Shown here one piece after another: positions 8,525 through 17,267 of a stretch of DNA of 64,000 nucleotides. Source of the stretch: Gaoshiqia sediminis (GTDB taxonomy: Bacteria; Bacteroidota; Bacteroidia; Bacteroidales; Prolixibacteraceae). The notes below the pieces were generated by a model. That model made no database searches, was not told where the DNA came from, and saw only the letters and a list, made by a program, of their open reading frames with translations. The stretch spans positions 1 through 64,000 of the forward strand of contig NZ_JAPAAF010000019.1 of NCBI RefSeq assembly GCF_025907915.1. The letters run 5' to 3'. How positions within the stretch are numbered: the first letter of the stretch is position 1; each line of letters opens with the position of its first letter. The translations under genes were made by a program, and so were the position numbers.

Positions 8525-9135
8525 AACAGGCCGTGTAGCTGCGCGTCAATTTTATCGATCACACTACTCAGGTCTTCGGGGTTGTTGGTGATGTCGATTT
8601 TATCGACATTGACGATCAGTAGCTTGCCTGCCTTGTAGCGACTGATCCAGGCTTCGTAGCGTTCATTAAGTTGTTTCAGGTAATCGAGGCGAATGGAATT
8701 TTCGTATTCGCGGCCACGCTGCTGGATTTGGTTAACCAGGGTTGGTACGCTGGCCCGCAGGTAAATCATCAGGTCGGGAGCCTTTACCAGCTTGCTCATC
8801 AGCTGGAAGAGGCTGGAGTAATTCTGAAAATCGCGTGTTGACATCAACCCCATGGCGTGCAGGTTGGGCGCAAAAATCTCGGCATCTTCATAAATGGTCC
8901 GGTCCTGGATGACTGTTTCGCCCGAACGCTGAATGTTGAGCACCTGGTTAAAACGACTGTTCAGAAAGTAAATTTGCAGGTTGAACGACCAGCGCTGCAT
9001 ATCTTCATAAAAATCATTCAGGTACGGGTTTTCGTCCACGTCTTCGTAATGGGGTTTCCACCCGTAATGTTTGGCCAGAAGTCCGGTCAGGGTGGTCTTT
9101 CCGGCGCCAATGTTTCCTGCAACAGCTATGTGCAT
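8521..9135 (-). CDS. deoxynucleoside kinase
   Basis: This 204-residue enzyme of the dCK/dGK/dAK family salvages deoxynucleosides by 5'-phosphorylation. It starts directly with the P-loop GNIGAGKTT (residues 7-15), followed by the DVDENPYL segment, the conserved QDRTIYEDAEIFA (DR motif) and the lid arginines in RGREYE. The length is typical for bacterial members. The exact base specificity is not decidable here. It ends 4 bases inside the convergent PfkB-kinase gene, so both are salvage-type kinases encoded tail to tail. A -7 box lies 28 bases upstream. Confidence 0.92.
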   Translation of the reverse strand: MHIAVAGNIGAGKTTLTGLLAKHYGWKPHYEDVDENPYLNDFYEDMQRWSFNLQIYFLNSRFNQVLNIQRSGETVIQDRTIYEDAEIFAPNLHAMGLMSTRDFQNYSSLFQLMSKLVKAPDLMIYLRASVPTLVNQIQQRGREYENSIRLDYLKQLNERYEAWISRYKAGKLLIVNVDKIDITNNPEDLSSVIDKIDAQLHGLF

Positions 9136-9162
9136 GTCTGATATTTTAGTTTGAATTAACGT

Positions 9163-9170
9163 ACAAATTT
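9163..9170 (-). promoter_or_regulatory. -7 promoter box for the deoxynucleoside kinase
   Basis: CAAATTTA on the plus strand reads TAAATTTG on the minus strand, an exact TAnnTTTG match, 28 bases before the ATG at 9135. Confidence 0.5.
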
Positions 9171-9199
9171 AATGATTGCGGTGTCCCCGGCTCCATGCT

Positions 9200-10717
9200 T
9201 TACATTCTTTTTTGAAGATCGAGCAATTCGTCCAGGTATTTCCGGTCGTTCGATAAACGCGGGATTTTATTTTGTCCGCCCAGCTTGCCGCGATGTTTCA
9301 TCCAGGTATAAAACAACCCTTTGCGGGCAACAATCACCTCCGGCCGGTCGAGGGTGATGCTTTTGTGGCGCTTGGCCTCATAATCCGAGTTGAGTGTTTT
9401 CAGGGTGCCGTCCAGTACCGATACAAAATGATCCAAATCATCCGGTTCCTGGTCAAATTCGATGATCCACTGATGGGCGCCTTTTTGGTTCTCGCCCATA
9501 AACACCGGGCCGGCTGTGTAATCGCGAATGGTGGCATGGGTGCGGTGACAGGCCACGTTCAGCGCCTCCTCGGCATTGTCCACAATCAGTTCCTCGCCAA
9601 AGGCATTGATGTAATGTTTGGTGCGCCCGGTAATTTTTAGCTTGAAGGGCCTTTTCGACGTGAAGCGTACCGTGTCGCCAATCAGGTAGCGCCACAATCC
9701 TCCGTTGGTGCTGATTACCAGCGCGTAGTTTTTGCCGGTTTCCACCTCGTCGAGCGACAGGCACGGCGGGTTTTCTTCGTGAAAATGGTCCATCGGGATA
9801 AACTCGTAATAGATGCCGTAATCCAGCATTAGTAACATGTCGTCGCTGTCGGGGTTATCCTGAATGGCAAAAAAACCTTCCGAAGCATTGTAGGTTTCCA
9901 TGTAGTTCATCTGCTCCGAGGGGATCAGTTTCTGATATTGCTCTTTGTAAGGGTCAAACTTGATGCCCCCGTGGATGAACACTTCCAGGTTGGGCCACAC
10001 CTCCAGAATGTTGTTCTTGCCGGTGGCTTCGAGCACCCGGCGCAACAAGACCAGGTACCACGAAGGCACACCGGCCAGTGAGGTTACATTCTCGTTGCGT
10101 GCCTGGGCAATAATTTTCTCCACCTTTTCCTCAAATTCGCCAATCAGAGCCACCTCGGCGGGCGGGGTCCGGTAAAACTCCGACCAGAAGGGGGTGTTCT
10201 CGATGAGGATGGCCGACAGGTCGCCAAAGTAGGAGTTGTTGTTGAAGTTGCTCACCTGGTGGCTCCCGCCCAGCGTGAGGGTTTTACCGAACAATACGCC
10301 CGATTCAGGATTGTTCTTCAGGTAAATGGCAAACACGTCGCGGATGCCGCGGAAATGAACATCTTCGAGCGACTGCTTGCTGACGGGAATGAATTTACTT
10401 TTGTCGTTGGTGGTGCCCGATGATTTGGCAAACCACTTGATTTCGCCGGGCCAGAGCAGGTTGCGTTCGCCTTTCATCATCCGTTCAATATCCGGGGCAA
10501 AATCTTCGTAGCGCTGTACCGGGAGCCGGTTCCTAAATTCTACTTCGCGGGTAATCGATTTAAAATCATATTTCTTTCCCCATTCTGTATTTTTTGCTTC
10601 ATTCAAGAGATCAAAAAGAACTTCCCGCTGGGCGTCAATAGGGTGTTTTTTGAACAGGTCGATTTCGTAAATCCGCTTAAAATTTACCCAGTTAATGATC
10701 GAGTTGATAATCGGCAT
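9200..10717 (-). CDS. GH3-family (auxin-responsive promoter family) acyl-adenylate-type protein
   Basis: This 505-residue protein belongs to the GH3 family, which in plants joins amino acids to hormone acids through an acyl adenylate; bacterial members have no assigned substrate. It shows the ATP/AMP-binding motif SSGTTNDKSK (99-108), FIHGGIKFDPY and YNASEGFFA in the middle, and GRTKHYINAFGEEL in the C-terminal part. The ATG at 10717 is chosen because the frame continues upstream to 10903 only through the left end of a mobile repeat (10828-11132) and is not GH3-like there. It is common in Bacteroidota. It lies alone between two plus-strand regions. Confidence 0.9.
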   Translation of the reverse strand: MPIINSIINWVNFKRIYEIDLFKKHPIDAQREVLFDLLNEAKNTEWGKKYDFKSITREVEFRNRLPVQRYEDFAPDIERMMKGERNLLWPGEIKWFAKSSGTTNDKSKFIPVSKQSLEDVHFRGIRDVFAIYLKNNPESGVLFGKTLTLGGSHQVSNFNNNSYFGDLSAILIENTPFWSEFYRTPPAEVALIGEFEEKVEKIIAQARNENVTSLAGVPSWYLVLLRRVLEATGKNNILEVWPNLEVFIHGGIKFDPYKEQYQKLIPSEQMNYMETYNASEGFFAIQDNPDSDDMLLMLDYGIYYEFIPMDHFHEENPPCLSLDEVETGKNYALVISTNGGLWRYLIGDTVRFTSKRPFKLKITGRTKHYINAFGEELIVDNAEEALNVACHRTHATIRDYTAGPVFMGENQKGAHQWIIEFDQEPDDLDHFVSVLDGTLKTLNSDYEAKRHKSITLDRPEVIVARKGLFYTWMKHRGKLGGQNKIPRLSNDRKYLDELLDLQKRM

Positions 10718-10817
10718 GGCGGTGTTTTGTTTTTTTTCAGATTCAACGAAATTAATGTTTTCGGACAAACGGCAGCTTCTATTTTTGAAATTTTCACAAA
10801 ATGGCAAGCAGAATTGC

Positions 10818-10827
10818 TTCCGGCGAT
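10818..10827. repeat. 10-bp target duplication, left of MITE B
   Basis: TTCCGGCGAT at 10818-10827 directly abuts the left terminal inverted repeat of the 305-bp element. The same ten bases recur at 11133-11142, directly abutting the right end. Confidence 0.8.
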
Positions 10828-11132
10828 CAGGGAAATCGTTTTTAAAATATAGTTCACCCTTTCCATGCACATGTGCCTCAAAAGCTTCCAATGCATGAGG
10901 CATTTCCGGTAGGTGCAGGATAAGTTAATATGGGCTATCCACGGGCTATGGCATGTTGGTCACGACGTGTCGTGACCGTACCTGGCTTTCCCGTCTTGGG
11001 GCGTTTCGGATTTTATCCGGCGTGTAAGGCCACGGTATGGCGTGGCCGGAGGGATGGTGACAACCTAAAAAGAGCCGTTTAATATCTTCTAATAGAAAGA
11101 ATGGCATTTAATTCCTAAATGCGATTTCCCTG
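10828..11132 (+). mobile_element. 305-bp MITE, copy B (best preserved)
   Basis: This is a non-coding element with perfect 11-bp terminal inverted repeats CAGGGAAATCG (10828-10838) and CGATTTCCCTG (11122-11132), flanked by a perfect 10-bp direct repeat TTCCGGCGAT. Inside are a palindrome TCACGAC/GTCGTGA (10960-10975) and a hairpin GGCCACG/CGTGGCC (11028-11047). It is homologous over its full 305 bp to the inverted copy at 22330-22634. It has no transposase frame, so it must be moved in trans. It lies between the divergent GH3 and cvpA genes. A 10-bp duplication fits IS4-type transposases, which is inference. Confidence 0.88.
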
Positions 11133-11142
11133 TTCCGGCGAT
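11133..11142. repeat. 10-bp target duplication, right of MITE B
   Basis: TTCCGGCGAT is identical to 10818-10827 and directly follows the right terminal inverted repeat of MITE copy B. Confidence 0.8.
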
Positions 11143-11292
11143 GGATGAGGGAAATATTTTTTACTTTTACTCGTTGTAAGCCGGACAGCGATTTCAGTCG
11201 GGCTTTTTGCGGTCGGGGGAGCACGAGGATGGGCAGGATTGAAAACCGGCTGTACCGGATCTTGAAAAGACATTTTAAGTTGCTGCATACAT

Positions 11293-11832
11293 ATGAATTA
11301 CATTGACATTATTCTGGGCGTCCTGCTCGTTATCGCGGCCTTTCGCGGCTTTAGCAAGGGTTTTATTGTTGAGCTGGCATCGCTGGCTGCCCTGGTACTC
11401 GGGGTGTGGGGTGCCATCCATTTTTCTCACTTTACAGCGGGGTATATCCGCGAAACGTTTGATTATCAGCCGGAACATTTGGGATTGATCGCGTTTTTCA
11501 TCACCTTCATCCTGATTGTTGTGGTTGTTCATATTCTGGGCAACGCACTCGACCACCTTGCTCAGGCCCTGGCCCTGGGGTTTATCAATCACCTGGCCGG
11601 GCTCTTGTTCGGGATTGTGAAAACAGCTGTCATTCTAAGTATTCTGCTGGTTATTTTTGACCGGGTTGACGAACGTTCGCACTTGATCCCGCAGGAAGAC
11701 AAAGAAGCTTCGCGGGTGTATGAGCCGCTGAAAAGCCTGGTGCCCACCTTGCTGCCGTTCTTAAATTTTTGGGATGAAGCCGGTCTGCCGCTTAAGGAAA
11801 ACCGCTCCGATGAAACGGAAAAGGTGGCTTAG
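11293..11832 (+). CDS. CvpA family inner-membrane protein
   Basis: This 179-residue protein has four hydrophobic segments (roughly residues 4-20, 28-45, 63-85 and 100-120) and an acidic, charged C-terminal tail, matching the CvpA/colicin V production family. The start is typical: MNYIDIILGVLLV followed by the conserved RGFSKGFI loop. In other bacteria CvpA is linked to envelope homeostasis and colicin V export, but its mechanism is not settled. The gene follows MITE copy B by 160 bases. tyrS follows 122 bases downstream behind its own -7 box. Confidence 0.88.
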   Translation: MNYIDIILGVLLVIAAFRGFSKGFIVELASLAALVLGVWGAIHFSHFTAGYIRETFDYQPEHLGLIAFFITFILIVVVVHILGNALDHLAQALALGFINHLAGLLFGIVKTAVILSILLVIFDRVDERSHLIPQEDKEASRVYEPLKSLVPTLLPFLNFWDEAGLPLKENRSDETEKVA

Positions 11833-11846
11833 AAATAAGTAATTTA

Positions 11847-11854
11847 TATCTTTG
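11847..11854 (+). promoter_or_regulatory. -7 promoter box for tyrS
   Basis: TATCTTTG matches TAnnTTTG exactly and lies 100 bases before the tyrS ATG, leaving a leader long enough for control elements. No T-box is expected in this phylum and none is seen. Confidence 0.55.
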
Positions 11855-11954
11855 CCGCAACTTACCGGAAGCGGTGGCCTGCTGCTCAAGCTTTTCAGCG
11901 GGAAGAAGGCCATTTTAACCGGAACCGGATCTGAATTAACTCAAATAGAAACAC

Positions 11955-13247
11955 ATGAATTTTGTTGACGAACTTGGCTGGAGGGGCATGATCCATGACA
12001 TCATGCCGGGAACAAAAGAACAATTGGATAAAGAAATAACTACAGCCTATGTCGGGATTGACCCGACTGCGGACTCACTGCATATTGGCCACCTGGTGGG
12101 CGTGATGATGTTGAAGCATTTTCAGTTGGCCGGGCACAAACCCATCGCGCTGGTAGGTGGCGCTACCGGTATGATTGGCGATCCCTCGGGAAAATCGCAG
12201 GAACGCAACCTGCTCGACGAGGCTACCCTTCGCCATAACGAGGCCTGCTTGAAAGGGCAACTGGCCCGCTTCCTCGACTTTGAGTCGGATGCCCCTAACG
12301 CTGCTGAGCTGGTGAATAATTACGACTGGATGAATGAATACAGTTTCCTGGATTTTATCCGCGACATCGGGAAGCACATCACGGTAAATTACATGATGTC
12401 GAAGGACAGCGTGAAGAAGCGCCTGGGCGAAGAGGCAAAAACAGGGATGTCGTTCACCGAGTTTTCGTACCAGCTGGTACAAGGAACCGACTTCCTGCAC
12501 CTGTACCGTACCAAAGGCTGCAAGCTGCAAATGGGTGGTTCCGACCAATGGGGAAACATCACCACCGGCACCGAACTGATCCGCCGCAAAGAGGGTGGGG
12601 AAGCTTTTGCACTTACTTGTCCGCTGATTACCAAAGCCGATGGCACTAAATTCGGTAAAACCGAGTCGGGCAACGTGTGGCTGGATGCCAAGCTCACCTC
12701 GCCCTACAAATTTTACCAGTTTTGGCTGAACACTTCGGATGAGGATGCCGAGCGGTACATCAAAATATTTACTTTGCTGGGCCAGGAGGAAGTGGAACAG
12801 CTGGTGGCCAAGCATCAGGAAGCGCCCCACCTGCGCGAGTTGCAGAAGAAACTGGCCGAAGAGGTGACGGTGATGGTGCATTCGCGCGCCGATTATGAGA
12901 TGGCTGTGGAAGCCTCGCAAATCCTGTTTGGCAGTGGCACTGCCGAAACACTCCGTAAGTTGGATGAAGCCACTTTCCTGTCCGTTTTTGAGGGTGTTCC
13001 TCAATTTACAGTGGCCAAAACAGCCCTCGAAGCCGGTGTAAATGTGGTTGATCTGTTGGCCGACCATACGGCGGTTTTCCCGTCGAAAGGCGAATTGCGC
13101 CGTACCATCAAAGGAAATGGCTTGAGCATCAATAAAGAAAAGATTGGCGACCAGGAACTGGTGGTGACTGCTGATTATTTGATTGGCGGAAAATACCTGC
13201 TGGTACAAAAAGGCAAGAAAAATTATTTTCTGCTGATTGCCGAATAA
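11955..13247 (+). CDS. tyrS: tyrosyl-tRNA synthetase
   Basis: It charges tRNA-Tyr with tyrosine in the cytoplasm. The 430-residue class I synthetase has the HIGH motif at residues 43-46, the TyrRS hallmark [15 protein letters not shown] (67-81), the tyrosine-pocket segment [10 protein letters not shown] (192-201) and the KMSKS-equivalent KFGKT at 232-236. The C-terminal third contains an S4 RNA-binding domain ([15 protein letters not shown]). Length is normal for the bacterial enzyme. It has its own promoter and a weak terminator-like hairpin downstream. Confidence 0.97.
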   Translation: MNFVDELGWRGMIHDIMPGTKEQLDKEITTAYVGIDPTADSLHIGHLVGVMMLKHFQLAGHKPIALVGGATGMIGDPSGKSQERNLLDEATLRHNEACLKGQLARFLDFESDAPNAAELVNNYDWMNEYSFLDFIRDIGKHITVNYMMSKDSVKKRLGEEAKTGMSFTEFSYQLVQGTDFLHLYRTKGCKLQMGGSDQWGNITTGTELIRRKEGGEAFALTCPLITKADGTKFGKTESGNVWLDAKLTSPYKFYQFWLNTSDEDAERYIKIFTLLGQEEVEQLVAKHQEAPHLRELQKKLAEEVTVMVHSRADYEMAVEASQILFGSGTAETLRKLDEATFLSVFEGVPQFTVAKTALEAGVNVVDLLADHTAVFPSKGELRRTIKGNGLSINKEKIGDQELVVTADYLIGGKYLLVQKGKKNYFLLIAE

Positions 13248-13258
13248 ATGTCTGACGG

Positions 13259-13285
13259 CAAGTCCCGGTTCCCGACTGGGGCTTG
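13259..13285 (+). terminator. weak terminator-like hairpin after tyrS
   Basis: An 8-bp stem CAAGTCCC/GGGGCTTG (one G-T pair) with an 11-base loop starts 12 bases after the tyrS stop. The following sequence TTGTTGTTGC is only partly T-rich, so termination would be weak and read-through into the next gene is possible. Confidence 0.35.
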
Positions 13286-13319
13286 TTGTTGCTAACCGTC
13301 CAAACCTGAAGCCTGCCAT

Positions 13320-14279
13320 ATGCAAAATCTGTTTAACAACCAATCGCTGGCCGCAGTCGTGTGGAAGTGGAAAGTTCACCTGGCCATTATTGGGCTGCTT
13401 GCCGTGTTGCTGGCTGCATTGTTTTCATCGCCTTATTTTCTCACGCCGCTATACCGATCGACAGCACGCTTGTACCCCATCAATACACGCTCGTTTTCAG
13501 AAGAATCGCGCAGTGAACAGCTGCTGGAAATCATTCATTCGAACGACATCAAGCGGCAGATGATCAGCGCGTTTGATCTGGCTGTCCGGTATCAGGTAGA
13601 TCCGGAAAAACCACATTTCCAAACGAAGGTATTGCGGGAGTATGATGAGCATGTTTCGTGTAAAAAAACGGAATACGAAACCGTTGAACTGACCGTGCTG
13701 GATGCTGATCCGCAAATAGCTTGCCATATGGTGGATTCGTTGATCGCTTTTTATAACCGGAAAATGTTGGCACAGAACCGGCAGAAATATGTGGAGCAGG
13801 CCAACTCCTATGCGCGCGATTTGGAGCGAAAACGTGCTGCCATCGACTCGCTGTCGGCCCAAATGGAAACCCTGCGTAAAACTTACGGCTTATTGAACTA
13901 TGAAAGCCAAACTCAACAGCTTACACTGGGCTATACTGAAGCGTTGGCACGAGGCGCCTCCCAGCGAGCAATAAGTGATATTCAACAAAAACTGGATAAC
14001 CTGGCCGAAAAAGGGGGCGAATTTTACCGCTATGAAGGCGAGATGCGGGCGCTGGAATCCCGGCGCGACACCATTAGCAGCCTGCTTGACAAAACCCTGA
14101 GGCTGGCAAATTTGACAGAAAGCTATACTATGGTGGCGGAGGAACCATTCCCGGCCGACAAAAAAGCCTGGCCCGTTCGTTGGCTGATTGTCCTGATTAG
14201 TTTTATGGCCGCGGAATTCCTGGCGATGTTTACCATCTTGTTATTGGAAGGGGCCAGGAACCATCAAAAACCGGCCTGA
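13320..14279 (+). CDS. Wzz/chain-length determinant-like membrane protein
   Basis: This 319-residue polysaccharide co-polymerase-like protein has two transmembrane segments (about residues 20-40 and 285-305) enclosing a periplasmic, largely helical region with coiled-coil character (about 145-215), the usual Wzz layout. It lacks the long C-terminal kinase domain of Wzc-type proteins. The next gene encodes an O-antigen ligase/polymerase-like membrane protein starting 3 bases after its stop, so the two probably form a polysaccharide unit. Other glycan genes such as glycosyltransferases or a flippase are not nearby, so the glycan cannot be named. Confidence 0.8.
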   Translation: MQNLFNNQSLAAVVWKWKVHLAIIGLLAVLLAALFSSPYFLTPLYRSTARLYPINTRSFSEESRSEQLLEIIHSNDIKRQMISAFDLAVRYQVDPEKPHFQTKVLREYDEHVSCKKTEYETVELTVLDADPQIACHMVDSLIAFYNRKMLAQNRQKYVEQANSYARDLERKRAAIDSLSAQMETLRKTYGLLNYESQTQQLTLGYTEALARGASQRAISDIQQKLDNLAEKGGEFYRYEGEMRALESRRDTISSLLDKTLRLANLTESYTMVAEEPFPADKKAWPVRWLIVLISFMAAEFLAMFTILLLEGARNHQKPA

Positions 14280-14281
14280 CA

Positions 14282-15736
14282 GTGCCCGAACGTTCCCACA
14301 TAATCTGGTTTTACAGTGTGTCCGCCCTGTTTCTGCTGGTCAATTTTTACTTTCTGACAACAAAAGAAACGCTGCTGGCTGCCCTGCTGCCTGTTGTTTT
14401 TGTTTTTGTCTGGTTGGCGGTTGCCCGTCTGGATTGGTTGTTGCTGGCTGTCGCTTTTTTTACGCCTCTTTCGGTGCCGCTGCACGAGCTGGCGCCCGGT
14501 CTGCCGTTCGACCTGAACCTGCCCACCGAGCCGCTCCTATTCGCGATGTTCATCTTGTTTGCATTGAAACTGGCCTACCACCGAGGCTTCGACCCTGCCA
14601 TCCTGAAGCACCCGGTGAGCCTGGCTCTGTACGCTTACCTGGGATGGCTACTAGTAACCTGTTTCACCAGCACCATGCCCTTGGTTTCCTTTAAGTTTTG
14701 GCTGGCCAAACTTTGGTTCATCGCCTCCTGTTATTTTTTGGCCATCGTACTTTTCCGGGGTGAAAAGCAATTTTACCGCTTTGCCGGTCTGTATATTTCA
14801 GCTTTGGTGGTCGTGATTTTTTATGCCTGGTACCGGCATGTCGGGTATGGTTTGGGTAACCGTGAGGCTGGCCATTATGTGATGAACCCGTTTTACACCG
14901 ACCACACGTCCTATGGCGCGATGCTGGCTTTTTTTGTTCCGTTACTGATTCTCGTCGTGTTTCACCGGAACTTTCGCTTGCGCCACCGTTCGTTGGCTGG
15001 TGTGGCGCTGGTATTGTTCTCGTTGGCGCTGGTGTTGTCTTATACCCGGGCAGCCTGGTTGAGCCTGCTGGCGGCTTTTGGCGTTTGGTTGATCATCCGG
15101 ATGAAGATCCGCTTTCGGCGCCTGTTCATTTCTTTTGTTCTTCTTATCGGAGCGGTGTTTGTCTTTCAAGGACAGATTCTGCAATTGCTCGAGCGCAACA
15201 ATCAGGATTCATCCGCCGACCTGGCAGCCCATGTGTCATCGATGACGAACGTGACGACCGATGCGTCGAACCTGGAGCGCATCAACCGCTGGAGCTGTGC
15301 CGTGCGCATGTTTGCCGAAAAGCCGGTATTTGGCTGGGGGCCGGGGACGTACATGTTTCAGTATGCACCCTTCCAGTTGACCAAACAGCGAACCATCATC
15401 AGTACCAACTCGGCAGATGCGGGCAACGCCCATAGTGAATATCTGGGTCCGCTGGCCGAGTCGGGTTTATTGGGGTTAATTAGTATCCTGGTGTTGCTGG
15501 GCGTAGTGTTTACAGTTGCCCTGCGAGCTTATACCCGGACGAAATCGCTCGAAGAACGGCTGCTGCTGCTATCGGTGATCTTGGGATTGGTCACGTACTT
15601 TACGCACGGTTTCCTGAACAACTTTTTGGATACGGACAAGGCGGCTGTTCCGGTTTGGGGCTTCATGGCCCTGGTGGTGATGATTGACCTGCGCCTCCGA
15701 AGGGAGGGGGCGAGGCAACAGGAACCAACAAGCTGA
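14282..15736 (+). CDS. O-antigen ligase/polymerase-like membrane protein
   Basis: This 484-residue protein has about ten to twelve hydrophobic segments and a long periplasmic loop in the C-terminal half (about residues 300-375), matching the Wzy_C (WaaL/Wzy) family. The loop contains NRWSCAVRMFAEKPVFGWGP and HSEYLGPLAESGLLG, the latter with the conserved His found in ligases. It begins with GTG only 3 bases after the wzz-like stop codon. Ligases and polymerases of this fold cannot be told apart by sequence alone. It is probably co-transcribed with the upstream gene. Confidence 0.85.
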   Translation: MPERSHIIWFYSVSALFLLVNFYFLTTKETLLAALLPVVFVFVWLAVARLDWLLLAVAFFTPLSVPLHELAPGLPFDLNLPTEPLLFAMFILFALKLAYHRGFDPAILKHPVSLALYAYLGWLLVTCFTSTMPLVSFKFWLAKLWFIASCYFLAIVLFRGEKQFYRFAGLYISALVVVIFYAWYRHVGYGLGNREAGHYVMNPFYTDHTSYGAMLAFFVPLLILVVFHRNFRLRHRSLAGVALVLFSLALVLSYTRAAWLSLLAAFGVWLIIRMKIRFRRLFISFVLLIGAVFVFQGQILQLLERNNQDSSADLAAHVSSMTNVTTDASNLERINRWSCAVRMFAEKPVFGWGPGTYMFQYAPFQLTKQRTIISTNSADAGNAHSEYLGPLAESGLLGLISILVLLGVVFTVALRAYTRTKSLEERLLLLSVILGLVTYFTHGFLNNFLDTDKAAVPVWGFMALVVMIDLRLRREGARQQEPTS

Positions 15737-15790
15737 AACCAAAGCTGTCCGGTTGCCTGTTGGGAGGCAAAAACCCCAACAGCCGGAAAC

Positions 15791-15818
15791 AAAAAAAGCC
15801 CCCGAATGGGAGCCTTTT
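15791..15818 (-). terminator. intrinsic terminator of efp
   Basis: On the minus strand the stem GGCTCCC/GGGGGCT (with a G-T pair) and ATTC loop is followed by seven T. It lies just past the efp stop codon. On the plus strand only four T follow, so it may act weakly for the O-antigen ligase transcript as well. Confidence 0.7.
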
Positions 15819-15840
15819 CCAGCTGTATAGTTGATCAGCC

Positions 15841-16410
15841 TTATTTCTTTACGCGTTCGCTGTAGCTGCGGTCGCGGGTGTCGATTTTTAAAACTTCACC
15901 AGCCTGGATAAACATCGGAACCATGATTTCAGCGCCGGTTTCGAGCGTAGCCGGTTTGAGGGCAGTTGAGCTGGCTGTGTTTCCTTTTTCTCCCTGGATT
16001 GTTTCGGTCACTTCCAGTTCAACAAAGGGGGGCAACTCGGCGGTCAGCGGCGTTTCAAGCTCGGCATGAAAGTTAATTTCAATGACTTGACCTTCTTTCA
16101 TCAGGTCGGCATTCTCAATCAGGCCTTCCGGGATGGAAACCTGCTCGAATGTTTCGGTGTGCATGAAGTTGAAGCCCATGTCGTCTTTGTACAAGTATTG
16201 ATATGGACGACGTTCCACACGTACCGTGTTTACTTTTACTCCGGAGTTGAAGGTGTTTTCGATCACCTTGCCGGTTTTTACATTTTTCAGTTTAGTGCGC
16301 ACAAAAGCGGCGCCTTTACCGGGTTTTACGTGCTGAAACTGGATAATCGTATAGAGTTGATCGTTGTACTCTATCGTCATTCCGTTTTTAAAATCTGCTG
16401 TAGTTGCCAT
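15841..16410 (-). CDS. efp: elongation factor P
   Basis: EF-P binds the ribosome between the P and E sites and relieves stalling at consecutive prolines. The 189-residue protein has the N-terminal KOW-like domain with the loop [12 protein letters not shown], where Lys32 at the tip is the residue modified by EpmA/EpmB in other bacteria, and two C-terminal OB domains ending [11 protein letters not shown]. No epmA gene is in the window, but a KamA-family radical SAM gene, the superfamily that includes EpmB, lies at 35739-37055. It has its own -7 box and terminator. Confidence 0.97.
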   Translation of the reverse strand: MATTADFKNGMTIEYNDQLYTIIQFQHVKPGKGAAFVRTKLKNVKTGKVIENTFNSGVKVNTVRVERRPYQYLYKDDMGFNFMHTETFEQVSIPEGLIENADLMKEGQVIEINFHAELETPLTAELPPFVELEVTETIQGEKGNTASSTALKPATLETGAEIMVPMFIQAGEVLKIDTRDRSYSERVKK

Positions 16411-16446
16411 ATTGGGACTATGTTTTTAGTATTTCAAAATTTTGTG

Positions 16447-16454
16447 CAAAAATA
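16447..16454 (-). promoter_or_regulatory. -7 promoter box for efp
   Basis: CAAAAATA on the plus strand reads TATTTTTG on the minus strand, an exact TAnnTTTG match 36 bases before the efp ATG. Confidence 0.5.
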
Positions 16455-16519
16455 GAAAAATTACGGCAATTCGAAAGCAGTAATATTTAAAATTCAAGCA
16501 GCTATCTTTCAGGGTGTTG

Positions 16520-17254
16520 CTATTTCTTTATTTGCTGAACACCTCGTTTCTCGTAGCTGTGAAGTTCGCATTTCAGTGCGCCCACGTTCATGTCGAATTC
16601 CAACAGCAGGGGGATCCGGTCGGCATCTTTGGTGATGTAGAATTTAAGACCGTCCGAGCGTTTCAGCAGTTTTCCTTTATCCACACGGGGAGCTAGCACG
16701 TGACATTCCTTTTCACCCATTTCCGATTTTATTTTTTCGGTGCCCAGGTACTTGGCCGTCATCATAAAATGCTTGTCGGCATGAAAGACCGGGATGGTAA
16801 ATTCTTCGCCAAAGTCGAGCCGGTCCAGGTAGTGGTTATGCCTCAGGTAAAAGAAGGCCCCGAGGAAATCGACCAGGTTATGGGGCACTTTCCGTCCGCC
16901 CGAACGCTGGCTGAAAATGGAATCATTGTCGTTAAAGAAGAAAACCTCGTTATAATAGCGATAGCGCCTTTCTTTCACGTTCCGGACGGCCTTGTAGGGA
17001 AGAAACGTATCCGGATTAATGAAACTTTCATAGATGTCGTGTACGCTAAAGAGCTTGTCGGCCAGCCCTACTGTGTTCCCTTCCAGGTGGTAGTGAATGG
17101 CTTTTTGATCATCGTACGTGGTTTCGTTGGCTTGCAGCACGGCTTTGCCTCCGCGGATAAAACTGTAACGAAGGGTGTATTCCAGCTTCTCAATGGGTTG
17201 CGCCGTGGCCCCCACGGCAACAAAGGCAAGTAGGAGTATGAAAATTCTCTTCAT
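16520..17254 (-). CDS. DUF3108-type secreted protein
   Basis: This 244-residue protein begins with a Sec signal peptide (MKRIFILLLAFVAVGATAQ, cleavage likely after residue 19). The rest is rich in beta strands and contains LEYTLRYSFIRGGKA near the start and a central FFFNDNDSIFSQ segment, consistent with the DUF3108 family of Bacteroidota periplasmic proteins. No enzymatic motif is visible and the function is unknown. It starts 13 bases after the tsaB stop codon on the same strand, so the two are probably one transcript. Confidence 0.75.
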   Translation of the reverse strand: MKRIFILLLAFVAVGATAQPIEKLEYTLRYSFIRGGKAVLQANETTYDDQKAIHYHLEGNTVGLADKLFSVHDIYESFINPDTFLPYKAVRNVKERRYRYYNEVFFFNDNDSIFSQRSGGRKVPHNLVDFLGAFFYLRHNHYLDRLDFGEEFTIPVFHADKHFMMTAKYLGTEKIKSEMGEKECHVLAPRVDKGKLLKRSDGLKFYITKDADRIPLLLEFDMNVGALKCELHSYEKRGVQQIKK

Positions 17255-17267
17255 CTGATGTATGTGT

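Noticed and set aside
10718-10903. N-terminal extension of the GH3 protein
   Set aside because: The extra 62 residues are encoded partly by the left end of the MITE at 10828-11132 and are not GH3-like; the ATG at 10717 begins the family-like sequence.
12075-13379. Long minus-strand open frame of 434 codons opposite tyrS
   Set aside because: It is antisense to a clearly recognisable TyrRS gene with all motifs, and its translation has no family-like features.
15236-15435. Short frames within the O-antigen ligase gene
   Set aside because: They are out-of-frame shadows of the membrane-protein gene without hydrophobic or other recognisable pattern.
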